64,000 bases of DNA from Bacteroidaceae bacterium. GTDB taxonomy: Bacteria > Bacteroidota > Bacteroidia > Bacteroidales > Bacteroidaceae. The stretch spans positions 60,385-124,384 of the forward strand of contig JAFRQD010000058.1 of NCBI GenBank assembly GCA_017428785.1. Direction: 5' to 3'. The number at the start of each line of letters is the position of its first letter. The first letter of the stretch is position 1. Position numbers and translations under genes: made by a program. The notes beneath the pieces are model-generated. The model was not told the origin of the DNA, ran no database searches, and saw only the letters and a list, made by a program, of their open reading frames with translations. Below, in pieces: positions 1-15,260 of this stretch.

Positions 1-3000
1 TCACATCCCTCAGTTTGGTGTCGCTGCTGACCGAAGCTATCAGTTCCCAAGAGCTGTCGTTCACTCCCGGATTGCTGTCGGCTGTAGAGCCATACAGTTG
101 CCAGGACTTTGGATTGCGGCCTGTATATTGGGCATTGTCGTTGGCCGTCGTAATCTTATAACCCGTCACAAAGATAGGATGCGAGGCATGGAAGATGTTG
201 TATATGGCATTGCCTTCGCCGCCATTGAGGCACCACTTGGTGGCCGTATTGCCATCGACAATCTTGTCGTAGTCTTCGTCCGAGTTGAAACCTGCTGTGC
301 CTTCGTCGGGAATGAAGAAGACATCGGCACTCGTCCTTTCATATTCCTTGGTCTTAGCAATGCCATAACAAAGACGGTTTGTGCTTTGAGCGAGGTTATC
401 CATTGCAGACGCACCCCCGAGAGGCGCATAGATTTCGAGGCTCGACTTCAGCATCTTGCCGTTGCAAACGGCAGTAATCTCCTCCGGCGTCATGCCTGAA
501 CGCCAGAAGAAGAGTTCGCTAACCTCGCGGCTGTTGTTGTCGTCGCCCACATACACAACCTCTATCCTCGACAAGCGCTCCCCTACTTCGCCAGCCTTTA
601 CCTTATCTATATAAAGGATGGTGCGGCGCTGAGCGAAGTAGCTTGTAAGGGTGACATAGTGCCAATTGCCGTCGTTGATGGCAGTCGCAGAGGTAATCGT
701 CGAGCCAGAAGGAGCGGTGTAGGTGACTGTGCCATCTTCGTTGACGCGAACGACAGCCTCTTGCAGGGTAACTGCTTGGGCAAGAGAAACGACCTGACCC
801 TCTGTGCCTTTGATGCGAACGGTTACGGTGAAGGGATGAACCGTCTCTTCCGGTTCGAAGTAAATCCTCTTTCCTGCTTCGACAGTCATGCTCTTTGTCC
901 GGTCGCGAACGGGCTGTGGCTTGCCGGCCTTTATCGCGTCGAAGAGCGACGGCACCATAGCATACATGAACTCTGCATGGCCAGCCGTGTTCTGATGATA
1001 CGTGTCGGATACATATCCGTCTGCCCATTGCCCGTTACCCTTATCGATAGAGCCGAGCACATTGGTAGAGGCGACGTTCCACTCATGTATGAGCAGGTTG
1101 AGTTGCTTCACATAATAGTAGTCGTCGTTGTTGTAGTCGCTGCGCGTATAGTTGTTCATCACCATCGGAATCTTGCCGTCGGCTTTAACCTTATTTATCA
1201 GTTTGAGCATATTGTCGCGCCATTGATTGAAGACAGCCTGCTGGTTGCTTGCGCCGTGGATGCCTTCGTTGCCAAGCGAAAGTCCGAAGATGACGTAGCG
1301 GCCGAAGTCGCGAATCAGGTCATCGTAGCGGTTCAGGAGGTTGCTGGTCGTGTTGCCTCCGATGGAAACATTGGTGGTGTAGAAGGGATTCTCGCTCCTT
1401 CCTGCCTGATGACGAGCGATGAGTTGCTGGCCATAAAGGTAGCGATAGCCCTTGTAGTCGGTAGCACCTTGGCCATTCGCAACAGACGAGCCGAAGACAG
1501 AGATGCGGTTCTCGTCGATAGGGGCGCTGATGTCGTAAACCATATCCTTCATGTTGACGGTGATGGTATAAGTGCCGGCATTCTGATAGATGTTCTCCAC
1601 GCTTTGCCCTTTCTCTGTCTCTCCGAGCACATAACGCGTGGCTGCTCCCTGCAGACGCTTGATGGCATAAGCATCGTCGTTGTTGAGGGCGAAGTACATC
1701 GTCTTGTCAACCCATTGCTGAGAGGCAGTCTCGGGGAGCGTCACCTCACCTTCGAAGACACCATCACCCTTGTAGGGAATGGCGGGATTGCCTGCGGCGA
1801 TGTTGCCGCGCACATTCATCGTGACAGGAAGGACTGTGACAGACTTGTCGCCGGTATTGACTGTGATGCGAGCCACGCAGTCCTGCGCGACAGAGAATGG
1901 CGTGCTGCCTTCTGTACTGAAACTGCCGTTTCCGTCATCGAAAAGGTCAACCGTTTTGCCGTCAGCTGTGCCCGAGAGGTTGAAAACACCTGCTTCGAGA
2001 CGGGCGTATGCCTCATAGAGATTGCTGCCAAGCGACTTGAATGTGGCATCTTCTGCGTTGCCGCTGATCGACAACGTGCTGAACTCGAGCGGTTCCTCCG
2101 GCCGAGTACCGCCTTCGTACTCTTCTATCCTCATCGCGCTGATGTGTGCCATTCCGAAGACACGCTGGTAGGTGATGAGGATATTGCCGCTCTTGTCGGG
2201 ATAGATATAGTCGGTCTGCAGGATGTTTCGCAGGTTGCCGTGATAGCCTTCACCGCCTATGTCGGAACCCGAAGTGGTTTGTCCGCCCGTCCAAGTCTGC
2301 TGGCCCTTGAAGGTGTAGAGTGTTGCGCGATTGTCCGTATGGTTTCGCGAGCCGTAGATGAAGAAGCGATAACAATGGTTGGCATCAAGCCTGGTGAGCT
2401 TGAAGGAACGCACATCGCCGTTGTCGATAAAGACATAATCCTCAGTGGCAGTCTTGATGGCGAGGTCGCCCAAGTCTTCCGCCGCAGGACTGTTATTGCC
2501 GCCGGCATCGACGCCATTGGTGTAGGTCTTCTCCACGACCGTGAAGCGAAAGCCGGTAGAAGAGCCGGCACTGTTCTTGACAGCCACAATCTTGTTGGCA
2601 GAGATGGCATTACTGGAGCTTGAACCCGAGGTGATATTGTTCCAGCGATTGCCGTTGGCGTCTGCCCCCGTTGTTTGATGTCCGCGGGTGTTATTGCTTG
2701 TCTCGCCGAAATCGAAGTACATCTTCTGCACAAGCGCGAGTTCCTGGTTGGGACGCTCCACGCCTGAGACTTCCTCCACCTTCATGCAGTTGAGATAGGC
2801 CATGATGCCCGAACTCCGCTTGATGATGGTGAGGTCGATGTTGCCGCTCTTGTCGGGGAAGATGAGTTCTGAGGTCAGGACATTGTTGTTATTGCCGTTG
2901 TAGCCGCTATTGCCTATGCCGGAGCCCGACATCGCCATTTCTTCCCGCCAGCAGTTCTCGCCGGTCAGATCAAACCATGCAGCACGAGTGTCCGTCGCCG

Positions 3001-3463
3001 TGCGCGAGCCGAACATATGGAAGCGGTAGGCTTTGCTCAGGTCAAGTCCCTTGAAATGGATGACGCCATAATCCTGATTGTTTTCGAGGAAGATATAATC
3101 CTGTGTGGCACTCTCGATGGCGAGGTCGCCGAGCAGGGATGCCGACGGATTCTGCAAGCCGCCATTGGTGTAGCCGTTGGTCGAGAAGCGCGACGAGAGC
3201 TGCAGCTGAAGGTTGGTCGGCGTGTTGTCCGAAGCAACGAGGCTGATGGTCTGGGGATAGGCTTTGTCTGGAGCACCCGTCCCCTTGCCGAAGATGTTGT
3301 TCCAGAAATGGCCGTTCTTGTCGGCTCCGACTGTCTTGAAGCCCTGATTCGTCACATTGTTCTGACCGTAGTCGATGTAGAAAGTGCGCTCCACGACCTG
3401 TGCCTCAGCACCAAGCAGGCTTGACAGTAGAGCGAGCGTCAGTAAACCCTTCCTTGCTTTCAT
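1..3463 (-). CDS. Secreted multidomain SGNH/GDSL hydrolase (C-terminus beyond the window)
   Basis: One frame stays open from the ATG at 3463 to the window edge (1154 codons, no stop), so the C-terminus is missing. Residues 1-22 form a signal peptide ending near GAEAQ. Two related modules follow (about 23-240 and 245-450), each opening with Y(I/F)D(Y/F)G, then a WNNI motif and a YRF(F/H) segment. A beta-sandwich-like stretch leads to an SGNH hydrolase core at about 650-840: GSSVANG supplies the block I serine, SLGNEG the block III Gly/Asn, and DTYHQNTAGH the C-terminal Asp/His pair. After this come a LamG-like region (about 860-1000) and the start of a discoidin-like region (SWQLYGS, SWELIAS). 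The likely role is extracellular removal of acyl groups (acetyl or feruloyl type) from polysaccharides; the substrate is inferred only. The catalytic family is fairly sure, the flanking modules less so. Confidence 0.8.
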   Translation of the reverse strand, partial: MKARKGLLTLALLSSLLGAEAQVVERTFYIDYGQNNVTNQGFKTVGADKNGHFWNNIFGKGTGAPDKAYPQTISLVASDNTPTNLQLQLSSRFSTNGYTNGGLQNPSASLLGDLAIESATQDYIFLENNQDYGVIHFKGLDLSKAYRFHMFGSRTATDTRAAWFDLTGENCWREEMAMSGSGIGNSGYNGNNNNVLTSELIFPDKSGNIDLTIIKRSSGIMAYLNCMKVEEVSGVERPNQELALVQKMYFDFGETSNNTRGHQTTGADANGNRWNNITSGSSSSNAISANKIVAVKNSAGSSTGFRFTVVEKTYTNGVDAGGNNSPAAEDLGDLAIKTATEDYVFIDNGDVRSFKLTRLDANHCYRFFIYGSRNHTDNRATLYTFKGQQTWTGGQTTSGSDIGGEGYHGNLRNILQTDYIYPDKSGNILITYQRVFGMAHISAMRIEEYEGGTRPEEPLEFSTLSISGNAEDATFKSLGSNLYEAYARLEAGVFNLSGTADGKTVDLFDDGNGSFSTEGSTPFSVAQDCVARITVNTGDKSVTVLPVTMNVRGNIAAGNPAIPYKGDGVFEGEVTLPETASQQWVDKTMYFALNNDDAYAIKRLQGAATRYVLGETEKGQSVENIYQNAGTYTITVNMKDMVYDISAPIDENRISVFGSSVANGQGATDYKGYRYLYGQQLIARHQAGRSENPFYTTNVSIGGNTTSNLLNRYDDLIRDFGRYVIFGLSLGNEGIHGASNQQAVFNQWRDNMLKLINKVKADGKIPMVMNNYTRSDYNNDDYYYVKQLNLLIHEWNVASTNVLGSIDKGNGQWADGYVSDTYHQNTAGHAEFMYAMVPSLFDAIKAGKPQPVRDRTKSMTVEAGKRIYFEPEETVHPFTVTVRIKGTEGQVVSLAQAVTLQEAVVRVNEDGTVTYTAPSGSTITSATAINDGNWHYVTLTSYFAQRRTILYIDKVKAGEVGERLSRIEVVYVGDDNNSREVSELFFWRSGMTPEEITAVCNGKMLKSSLEIYAPLGGASAMDNLAQSTNRLCYGIAKTKEYERTSADVFFIPDEGTAGFNSDEDYDKIVDGNTATKWCLNGGEGNAIYNIFHASHPIFVTGYKITTANDNAQYTGRNPKSWQLYGSTADSNPGVNDSSWELIASVSSDTKLRDV

Positions 3464-3502
3464 GAGTGGAAAGAAACTTTGTATCCTGTTAATAATCTGC
3501 TG

Positions 3503-3533
3503 CAAAGGTAGCACAATTTCCGCTAACACGCAA
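3503..3533 (-). promoter_or_regulatory. Bacteroidota-type promoter for the SGNH hydrolase gene
   Basis: On the minus strand a TTG (3533-3531) is followed after 20 nt by TACCTTTG (3510-3503). This matches the Bacteroidota -33/-7 pattern and lies about 40 nt upstream of the ATG at 3463. Confidence 0.6.
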
Positions 3534-3566
3534 GCATTTCAAGGGAAATTCGTGAAGCCCCGCAAA

Positions 3567-3658
3567 ACTACACACGTGTAGTCGGCAAACATCACACGTG
3601 GATTTTGCCAAGTTCACACGTGGATTTTGCAAACATCACACGTGGATTTTGCCAACGA
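3567..3658. repeat. Four-unit 22-bp phased array with CACACGTG core
   Basis: The core CACACGTG starts at 3571, 3593, 3615 and 3637, exactly 22 bp apart. Three of the four units continue GGATTTTGC(C/A)AA. The first unit contains the palindrome ACACGTGT. The array fills most of the gap between the GH18-A2M gene (stop at 3681) and the upstream end of the SGNH gene, both on the minus strand. It has the same geometry as the CCGC-core arrays elsewhere in the window but a different core. Confidence 0.85.
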
Positions 3659-3680
3659 CTCTGTAGCTGTTTCCTGACGA

Positions 3681-10247
<6,567 letters not shown>

Positions 10248-10272
10248 TTCTGTGTGTTTAATTCTTTATACG

Positions 10273-10350
10273 AAAGCTGCGAATGCAGAAACGCAGGCTG
10301 CGTCCGGGCAATCGCAAGTTGCGAACGTTCGTACGCAACCTGCGAATATA
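10273..10350. repeat. Four-unit 21-bp phased array with ACGCA-nnn-TGCGT core
   Basis: TGCG motifs start at 10278, 10299, 10320 and 10341, exactly 21 bp apart, mostly preceded by CGCA(A/G) to give an interrupted palindrome. The array lies between the pepD stop (10396) and the start of the GH18-A2M gene (10247), both on the minus strand. It is the most diverged of three arrays of this family; the others are near 40032 and 59455. Confidence 0.8.
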
Positions 10351-10395
10351 GATTCTTGTTGAGGGAGAGCGCTTTTTCCGTGTGTCGGAAGTCTT

Positions 10396-11847
10396 TTATA
10401 TCTCTTCGAGAAGAGCTTTCAGGAAAAGCCAGAACTTCGCTACCGACGGGATGTTGCAGCGCTCGTCGGGTGTGTGGGGGCTGCGCAGCGTGGGGCCGAA
10501 GCTCACGAGGTCCATGTTGGGATAGACGCCGCCGATGATGCTGCACTCCAGACCTGCGTGGCATACCTCCACCTTTGCCTCTTCGTTGAGGACTTTGCGG
10601 TACACCTCGACCATCTTTGCCACGATGGGGCTGTCGAAGTTAGGCTGCCAGGCACCGTAATGGCCGCCGTACTCCACCTTCATGCCGGCCATCGAGAAGC
10701 AGCTCTCCTGCATCTCCTGGATGTACTCCATCATCGTCTCGCTGCTTGAGCGGGCCAGGATGAGGATGCTTGCCTCGCCGCCGCCGATGTTGATGATGCC
10801 GAGGTTGCTGCTCGTCTCCACAACCGACGGGATGCTGGGGATGTTGCGAAGCACACCGTCGTGACAAGCCATGATGGCATCCACGAGGTTGTCCTGTATC
10901 TCCTCCGGAACGCGGCCCGATGGCATTGCCGTTGTCTCGACTGTCATCGTGATGCCTTCCTCCACGCCTCGGAACTCGTCGCTGAAGACTTGCTGGCAGT
11001 AATCGGCCAGTTCGCAGAAGTCGTCGTAGTTCTCCATCGGAACGGTCAGAACGACTGTAGCAGTGCGGGGAATGGCATTGCGCATGTTGCCACCTTGCCA
11101 GGAGCAGAGGCGCACCTCGTCGTCGACAATGGCCTGACGGACAAAGCGAGCCATCAGTTTGTTGGCATTGGCACGGCCTTCGTTGATTTCCAAGCCGCTG
11201 TGGCCGCCACGCAAGCCCTTGAGGGAAACCTTGACTGCGATGTCGCCTTCCTCAAGCTCAACCTCCTTGTACTGCATCGTGGCGCTGATGTTGACGCCTC
11301 CAGCCGAGCCTATCACGAACTCGCCCATCGTCTCATTGTCGATGTTCAGGAGGATGTCGCCCTTCAGCGTGTCGGCAGAAAGATGGCTCACGCCGTACAT
11401 GCACGTCTCCTCGTCGGCGGTAATCAGAGCCTCCAGCGGGCCGTGCTTGATGTCGGTGCTTTCCATGACCGCCATGATGGCAGCCACACCCATGCCGTCG
11501 TCGCTGCCCAGCGTCGTGCCCTTCGCCTTCACCCAGTCGCCGTCGATGTAAGTCTCGATGGGGTCTGTCTCGAAGTTGTGCGCACTCTCATCCACCTTCT
11601 GCGGCACCATGTCCATGTGCGCCTGCAACACTGCGCACTTGCGGTTCTCCTTGCCGGGTGTGGCGGGCTTGCGCATCACAATGTTCTCGGCATTGTCCTT
11701 GAACGCTTCTATGCCGTGCTCCTTCGCCCAGTCGAGCAGGAACTGCTGTACTTTCTCGAGATGTCCGCTCGGACGCGGCACCTGCGTAAGGAGATAAAAG
11801 TTCTTCCAGATAATCTGAGGATCGAGGTCTTTAATTAGCTTTTCCAT
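10396..11847 (-). CDS. pepD: Aminoacyl-histidine dipeptidase (cytosol non-specific dipeptidase)
   Basis: 483 residues, the usual length for the M20C dipeptidase family. Metal-site motifs are visible: LQAHMDMVPQK near residue 80 (His and Asp ligands), LGSDDGMG near 115 (bridging Asp) and TADEETCMYG near 145 (catalytic Glu plus a metal ligand). A late His sits in ACHDG/CHAGLECS segments. There is no signal peptide, so it acts in the cytoplasm, hydrolysing dipeptides including those with C-terminal histidine. It stands alone, with its own promoter at 11885-11914 and a repeat array downstream. The family assignment is secure; the range of dipeptides cleaved is known only from relatives. Confidence 0.93.
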   Translation of the reverse strand: MEKLIKDLDPQIIWKNFYLLTQVPRPSGHLEKVQQFLLDWAKEHGIEAFKDNAENIVMRKPATPGKENRKCAVLQAHMDMVPQKVDESAHNFETDPIETYIDGDWVKAKGTTLGSDDGMGVAAIMAVMESTDIKHGPLEALITADEETCMYGVSHLSADTLKGDILLNIDNETMGEFVIGSAGGVNISATMQYKEVELEEGDIAVKVSLKGLRGGHSGLEINEGRANANKLMARFVRQAIVDDEVRLCSWQGGNMRNAIPRTATVVLTVPMENYDDFCELADYCQQVFSDEFRGVEEGITMTVETTAMPSGRVPEEIQDNLVDAIMACHDGVLRNIPSIPSVVETSSNLGIINIGGGEASILILARSSSETMMEYIQEMQESCFSMAGMKVEYGGHYGAWQPNFDSPIVAKMVEVYRKVLNEEAKVEVCHAGLECSIIGGVYPNMDLVSFGPTLRSPHTPDERCNIPSVAKFWLFLKALLEEI

Positions 11848-11884
11848 AATATATGTTTTAATTGTTAATAGCGTTTTTGCCGTT

Positions 11885-11914
11885 CAAAGGTACAAAATAA
11901 TTGTCAATTATCAA
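11885..11914 (-). promoter_or_regulatory. Bacteroidota-type promoter for pepD
   Basis: On the minus strand TTG (11914-11912) is followed after 19 nt by TACCTTTG (11892-11885), about 38 nt upstream of the pepD ATG. The surrounding DNA holds short AATTGTCA-type repeats. Confidence 0.6.
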
Positions 11915-11989
11915 TTGTCAATTGTGAATTATTTAGTTTTTTTTCATAACTTTTGCAAAAGGGGAGCATTAGGGGGCTTACAAAGAACA

Positions 11990-12025
11990 AAAAGAAAAGC
12001 TCCGAAGGTTGCGATTCGGAGCTTT
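11990..12025 (-). terminator. Rho-independent terminator of the beta-prism repeat protein gene
   Basis: On the minus strand, AAAGCTCCGAA and TTCGGAGCTTTT form a stem of about 11 bp around an 8-nt loop, followed by a T-rich stretch. It starts 23 nt after the stop codon of the gene ending at 12048. Confidence 0.8.
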
Positions 12026-12047
12026 CCAATATGTATCAGAGGTAAAG

Positions 12048-14255
12048 TTACTTCACCATGATTTTCTTGCCATCAATGATATTGATGCCCTTTTGCATCT
12101 TGCTCAAGCGCTGGCCGGAAAGGTTGTAGATGGCTCCCTCTTCTGTTTCGCAGAGAGGAGAGTCGATGCCGTCGTCCAATCCCAATCCTATCAAGGTATA
12201 GGTGTTGTCCTCTACCTGATGGGTGATGCCGACACCGATGCTGAGGGTGCCGGAACTGCCCACATTGAAGAATTGATAATAACTGCTGCCCCTTGTAGAT
12301 ACAACCATATCGATTTCATCGGCAATCGTGATATCGCTGGCTTTGCCAGTAGAGGAACTGCAAATGCCATCCTTGCCGCCAGTAGCATAAACGGTGCCGC
12401 CCAAGATGTTGATGTTGCCGCATGAATAGCGTCCGGCACCGATGCCTGGAGCAGAGCTACCACCAGTGGCCTGGACAACGCCGCCCTTGATGGTGATGTC
12501 GCCACATACCGAATAGCCGGCACCGATACCTGCGCCGTTTTCGCCACCAATGGCAGTGATGTTGCCGCCTTCGATGACGATATTACCAACACTTCCCTTA
12601 TTAAAATAAGATGCGCCAATGCCAGAGGCGTAGTACGAGTCAGACATACTTTGTGTACCGCTTTGTGTCAAAAGCGAGCCATTGCCCTTGATGGTAAGCG
12701 TAGTACCTTCGGGACCCACTTGAATGCCTGGCGAATTACCATCTACACCTCTCACCAAGTTATTGCCCTCGAGGATGATAGTGACGTCACCTTCGCAAGT
12801 GATGCCTGGGCTTATGAAATAATAAAAGTAGTCGATTTTCGCATCTTTGAGCTTCACCGTGGCACCAGGGGCAATGAAGACGCGTCTGGCCGCTGAAAGA
12901 GTGCCGGTAATGGTCATGCCATTCTTGGCGGTAGCGTAATAGGTGGGGTAATCTGTTTTCACTTTGTCAAGATTGCCGTCCCATTCCGGCTCTTCGGGTA
13001 CTTCGAAAGGATACAAGAGGATAGCGTTTACGTCCTGACCAACCTCGTTATTCAAGTTGTCGCTAATATTGATGGTACCGCAAGTGCCACCACCGATGCC
13101 TGCTCCAATGGGATAAAGGCCATTTTGCCCATCAGCCTCAACCAATGAGATGCCTGCTCCAATAGTTATGTCGCCGCCTGCAGCACCATATCCACCGCCA
13201 ATAGCCGGACTGTAGCCATTGCCAACAGCATGAATGGTGCCGCTCTCGATAACAATGTTACCGGAAGACAGCTTTCTGCCGCCGCCTATACCTGCGGCTT
13301 GGCCACTATGCATTTTGGTGCCACCGCTTAAGGCATGAAGCTTGCCATCGCCCTTGATGGTGAGCGTCTTGCCCGCCGGCACATAAATGCCTGGATAGTA
13401 TGTGTGTATTCCCTCTACCCAGTTGGCCCCCGAAAGGATGATTGTGGCATCGCCTTCGCAAGTGATGCCTGCCAATTGGATATTACTGTTATATAAGTAA
13501 ATCGTAATGTCAAGTAGCGTCACAGTTGCACCATCGGCAATGGCAATCCTAAAAGGCTCTTTCAGTGTGCCCGTCACACTGTCCCCATCTCCCAACGTCA
13601 GGTCTTGGGTGATTTCCGAGAGATTCCAAGTCGTTGGCCTGTCAGCCTTGTGATACGAACCCGTGGTGAAGTGCATGTAAATATATGCACTGCCACTGAC
13701 GCCCCTGTTCAAGTCATAGCCGTTGGGACCCGTGTCGCCATCAGCAGGCACGCCACCGGCAGTATTGGCATCGAAGTAGATGCTCGTAACGGCCGTTTCT
13801 GGTTCGAGAATCGCTTCGGTATAGTAAAGGTGAATGTATGCACCGCCAGCATTGCTGTTGAGGTCGCCTTTCATATCGACGAAATGGCTGGAGCCAGCAT
13901 AAGGCACAAGCTTATAGTTAACACCCGAGACATCCAACTCGTTGGGATAGTCCGTGCCTGTACGAATGTAGAAGCCAGTGACGTAGCCATGACTGAAGCC
14001 ATCGATGTTGCCCTTCGTCTTGTAGAGCAGATAGATGTAGTCGCTCTTTTGGCCGCAACCTTTGTTAAGGTCATAATCGACGACCGTCCAGCCTTCTCCC
14101 CGGTATTTATCCAGCAAGCTGTTCCTTTGGCTTTGGGTTTCGGCACCGACAAGCATCACATCTGTGACGAACTCTTGTGCCAAAGACACCAAAGGCATAC
14201 TCATCGCAAAAAAGACTGCCAGTAGCATAATGGGTTTGTGCGTGATTGTTTTCAT
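12048..14255 (-). CDS. Secreted repeat protein with beta-prism-like N-terminus and sorting-type tail
   Basis: 735 residues with a signal peptide (about 1-26). Residues about 30-210 hold three related units with the pattern DLN-x-G-(A/S)-YIYL-Y: YDLNKGCGQKSDYIYLLY, then GDLNSNAGGAYIHLYY, then YDLNRGVSGSAYIYMHF. This resembles MABP-type beta-prism repeats. From about 215 on there are two long Gly-rich blocks with recurring GIGAG, GNIVIE-G and DITI-GG motifs, typical of beta-helix or carbohydrate-binding stacks. The last 30 residues carry YNLSGQRLSKMQKG and end KKIMVK, the tail shared with three other proteins in this window. The tail suggests export and surface anchoring, perhaps by a type IX-like route. 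No enzymatic motif was found. The function is unknown; surface binding or adhesion is plausible. Confidence 0.75.
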   Translation of the reverse strand: MKTITHKPIMLLAVFFAMSMPLVSLAQEFVTDVMLVGAETQSQRNSLLDKYRGEGWTVVDYDLNKGCGQKSDYIYLLYKTKGNIDGFSHGYVTGFYIRTGTDYPNELDVSGVNYKLVPYAGSSHFVDMKGDLNSNAGGAYIHLYYTEAILEPETAVTSIYFDANTAGGVPADGDTGPNGYDLNRGVSGSAYIYMHFTTGSYHKADRPTTWNLSEITQDLTLGDGDSVTGTLKEPFRIAIADGATVTLLDITIYLYNSNIQLAGITCEGDATIILSGANWVEGIHTYYPGIYVPAGKTLTIKGDGKLHALSGGTKMHSGQAAGIGGGRKLSSGNIVIESGTIHAVGNGYSPAIGGGYGAAGGDITIGAGISLVEADGQNGLYPIGAGIGGGTCGTINISDNLNNEVGQDVNAILLYPFEVPEEPEWDGNLDKVKTDYPTYYATAKNGMTITGTLSAARRVFIAPGATVKLKDAKIDYFYYFISPGITCEGDVTIILEGNNLVRGVDGNSPGIQVGPEGTTLTIKGNGSLLTQSGTQSMSDSYYASGIGASYFNKGSVGNIVIEGGNITAIGGENGAGIGAGYSVCGDITIKGGVVQATGGSSAPGIGAGRYSCGNINILGGTVYATGGKDGICSSSTGKASDITIADEIDMVVSTRGSSYYQFFNVGSSGTLSIGVGITHQVEDNTYTLIGLGLDDGIDSPLCETEEGAIYNLSGQRLSKMQKGINIIDGKKIMVK

Positions 14256-14343
14256 AATGGGAATTTTGATTAAATTTAGTAATTGTGGAATCTGATTCTG
14301 CTAATAATACGAAAGGAAATGCTTGATTTCATGTTCTGCGATG

Positions 14344-14403
14344 CAAAGGTACGACTTCTTTTTGAAACGACACATTCCATTTCGCATTTTATTTGTACCT
14401 TTG
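14344..14403. promoter_or_regulatory. Divergent promoter region between the beta-prism protein and comF
   Basis: TACCTTTG occurs on the minus strand at 14351-14344 (towards the gene starting at 14255) and on the plus strand at 14396-14403 (towards comF at 14459). Neither has a clear -33 TTTG, so these are -7 elements only. Confidence 0.45.
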
Positions 14404-14458
14404 CAGTGAGAAAGCATAGGACGGTTCCTATTCATTATATTATATATACGCGCGAAAG

Positions 14459-15145
14459 ATGAGCCTGCTGGATGACATAAAGGAACTCTTGCTGCCGAGG
14501 ACTTGTCCGGTGTGCGGCAAGCTGCTGATGGAGAGCGAGGACGTGATGTGCGCCTTCTGCGCCATTCAATTGCCTCGCTACCGCATCCTGAACATCGAAG
14601 ACAACATCCTGCTTCGCATGATTTGGGATAAGGCAGACATCAAAAGGGGCACGACTTTCCTCACATACAACCACCACTCTTCCTATCACAAGCTCATTAT
14701 CGACATAAAGTTCCACGGGAAGAGCGACTTGGCCGTCAGGCTGGGGCAATGGGCGGCCCTCGAAGCAAAGAGGCTGGACTTCTGGGAAGGTGTGGATGCC
14801 CTTGTCCCTGTGCCCTTGACCAGATGGCGACGCTTCTGGCGCGGCTACAACCAGGCAGAGATGCTGGCCCGAGGGATGGCTGAGGTGACGGGACTGCCTG
14901 TCGTGAACCTGCTCAAGCGCACTAAGAACCGCACGCCTCAGTCGCGACTCAGCGGCGAAGCTCGCCTCAAGAACGCAGAAGGCATCTATCACGCCACGAT
15001 TCCCGAGGAATGGCGAGGCAAGAGATTGGTGATTGTGGATGATGTCATGACGACTGGCTCCACTCTCGCCAACTGCGCACAAACCTTGCTTGAAGCCGAT
15101 AAAGATGCACAATTATGCATCTTCCCCCTGTCTTATGCAGGATAA
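14459..15145 (+). CDS. comF: ComF family phosphoribosyltransferase-like protein
   Basis: 228 residues. The N-terminus has a four-cysteine zinc-binding pair, CPVCG near residue 17 and CAFC near 32, as in ComF/GntX proteins. The C-terminal half is a type I phosphoribosyltransferase fold with the PRPP loop VIVDDVMTTGST near 191-203 and the RTKNRTPQSRLS segment just before it. ComF proteins are linked to uptake of single-stranded DNA during natural transformation in other bacteria; no other competence gene is nearby, so the role here is open. Single gene, with a -7 element at 14396-14403 and no visible Shine-Dalgarno. Confidence 0.85.
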   Translation: MSLLDDIKELLLPRTCPVCGKLLMESEDVMCAFCAIQLPRYRILNIEDNILLRMIWDKADIKRGTTFLTYNHHSSYHKLIIDIKFHGKSDLAVRLGQWAALEAKRLDFWEGVDALVPVPLTRWRRFWRGYNQAEMLARGMAEVTGLPVVNLLKRTKNRTPQSRLSGEARLKNAEGIYHATIPEEWRGKRLVIVDDVMTTGSTLANCAQTLLEADKDAQLCIFPLSYAG

Positions 15146-15188
15146 TGTAACGTTTTGCCTCTTTTTATAAACTTTTTCTTACAAAAAG

Positions 15189-15219
15189 TTGCTCAATTCG
15201 GACTTTTGATGTACTTTTG
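15189..15219 (+). promoter_or_regulatory. Bacteroidota-type promoter for gdhA
   Basis: TTG at 15189-15191 is followed after 20 nt by TACTTTTG at 15212-15219, about 40 nt upstream of the gdhA ATG at 15261. Confidence 0.65.
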
Positions 15220-15260
15220 CACACGGATAACAGAATAACCAATTAAAATAACAATTATTT

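Noticed and set aside
659-2623. Open frame of 654 codons on the plus strand
   Set aside because: It lies wholly antisense to the SGNH hydrolase frame, which has a signal peptide, promoter and catalytic motifs. The plus-strand frame has no recognisable domain and is a shadow of G/C-rich codon usage.
15168-15192. AACTTTTT/AAAAAGTT hairpin between comF and gdhA as a terminator
   Set aside because: The stem is A/T only and has no T-run after it; it overlaps the gdhA promoter region, so the evidence is too weak.
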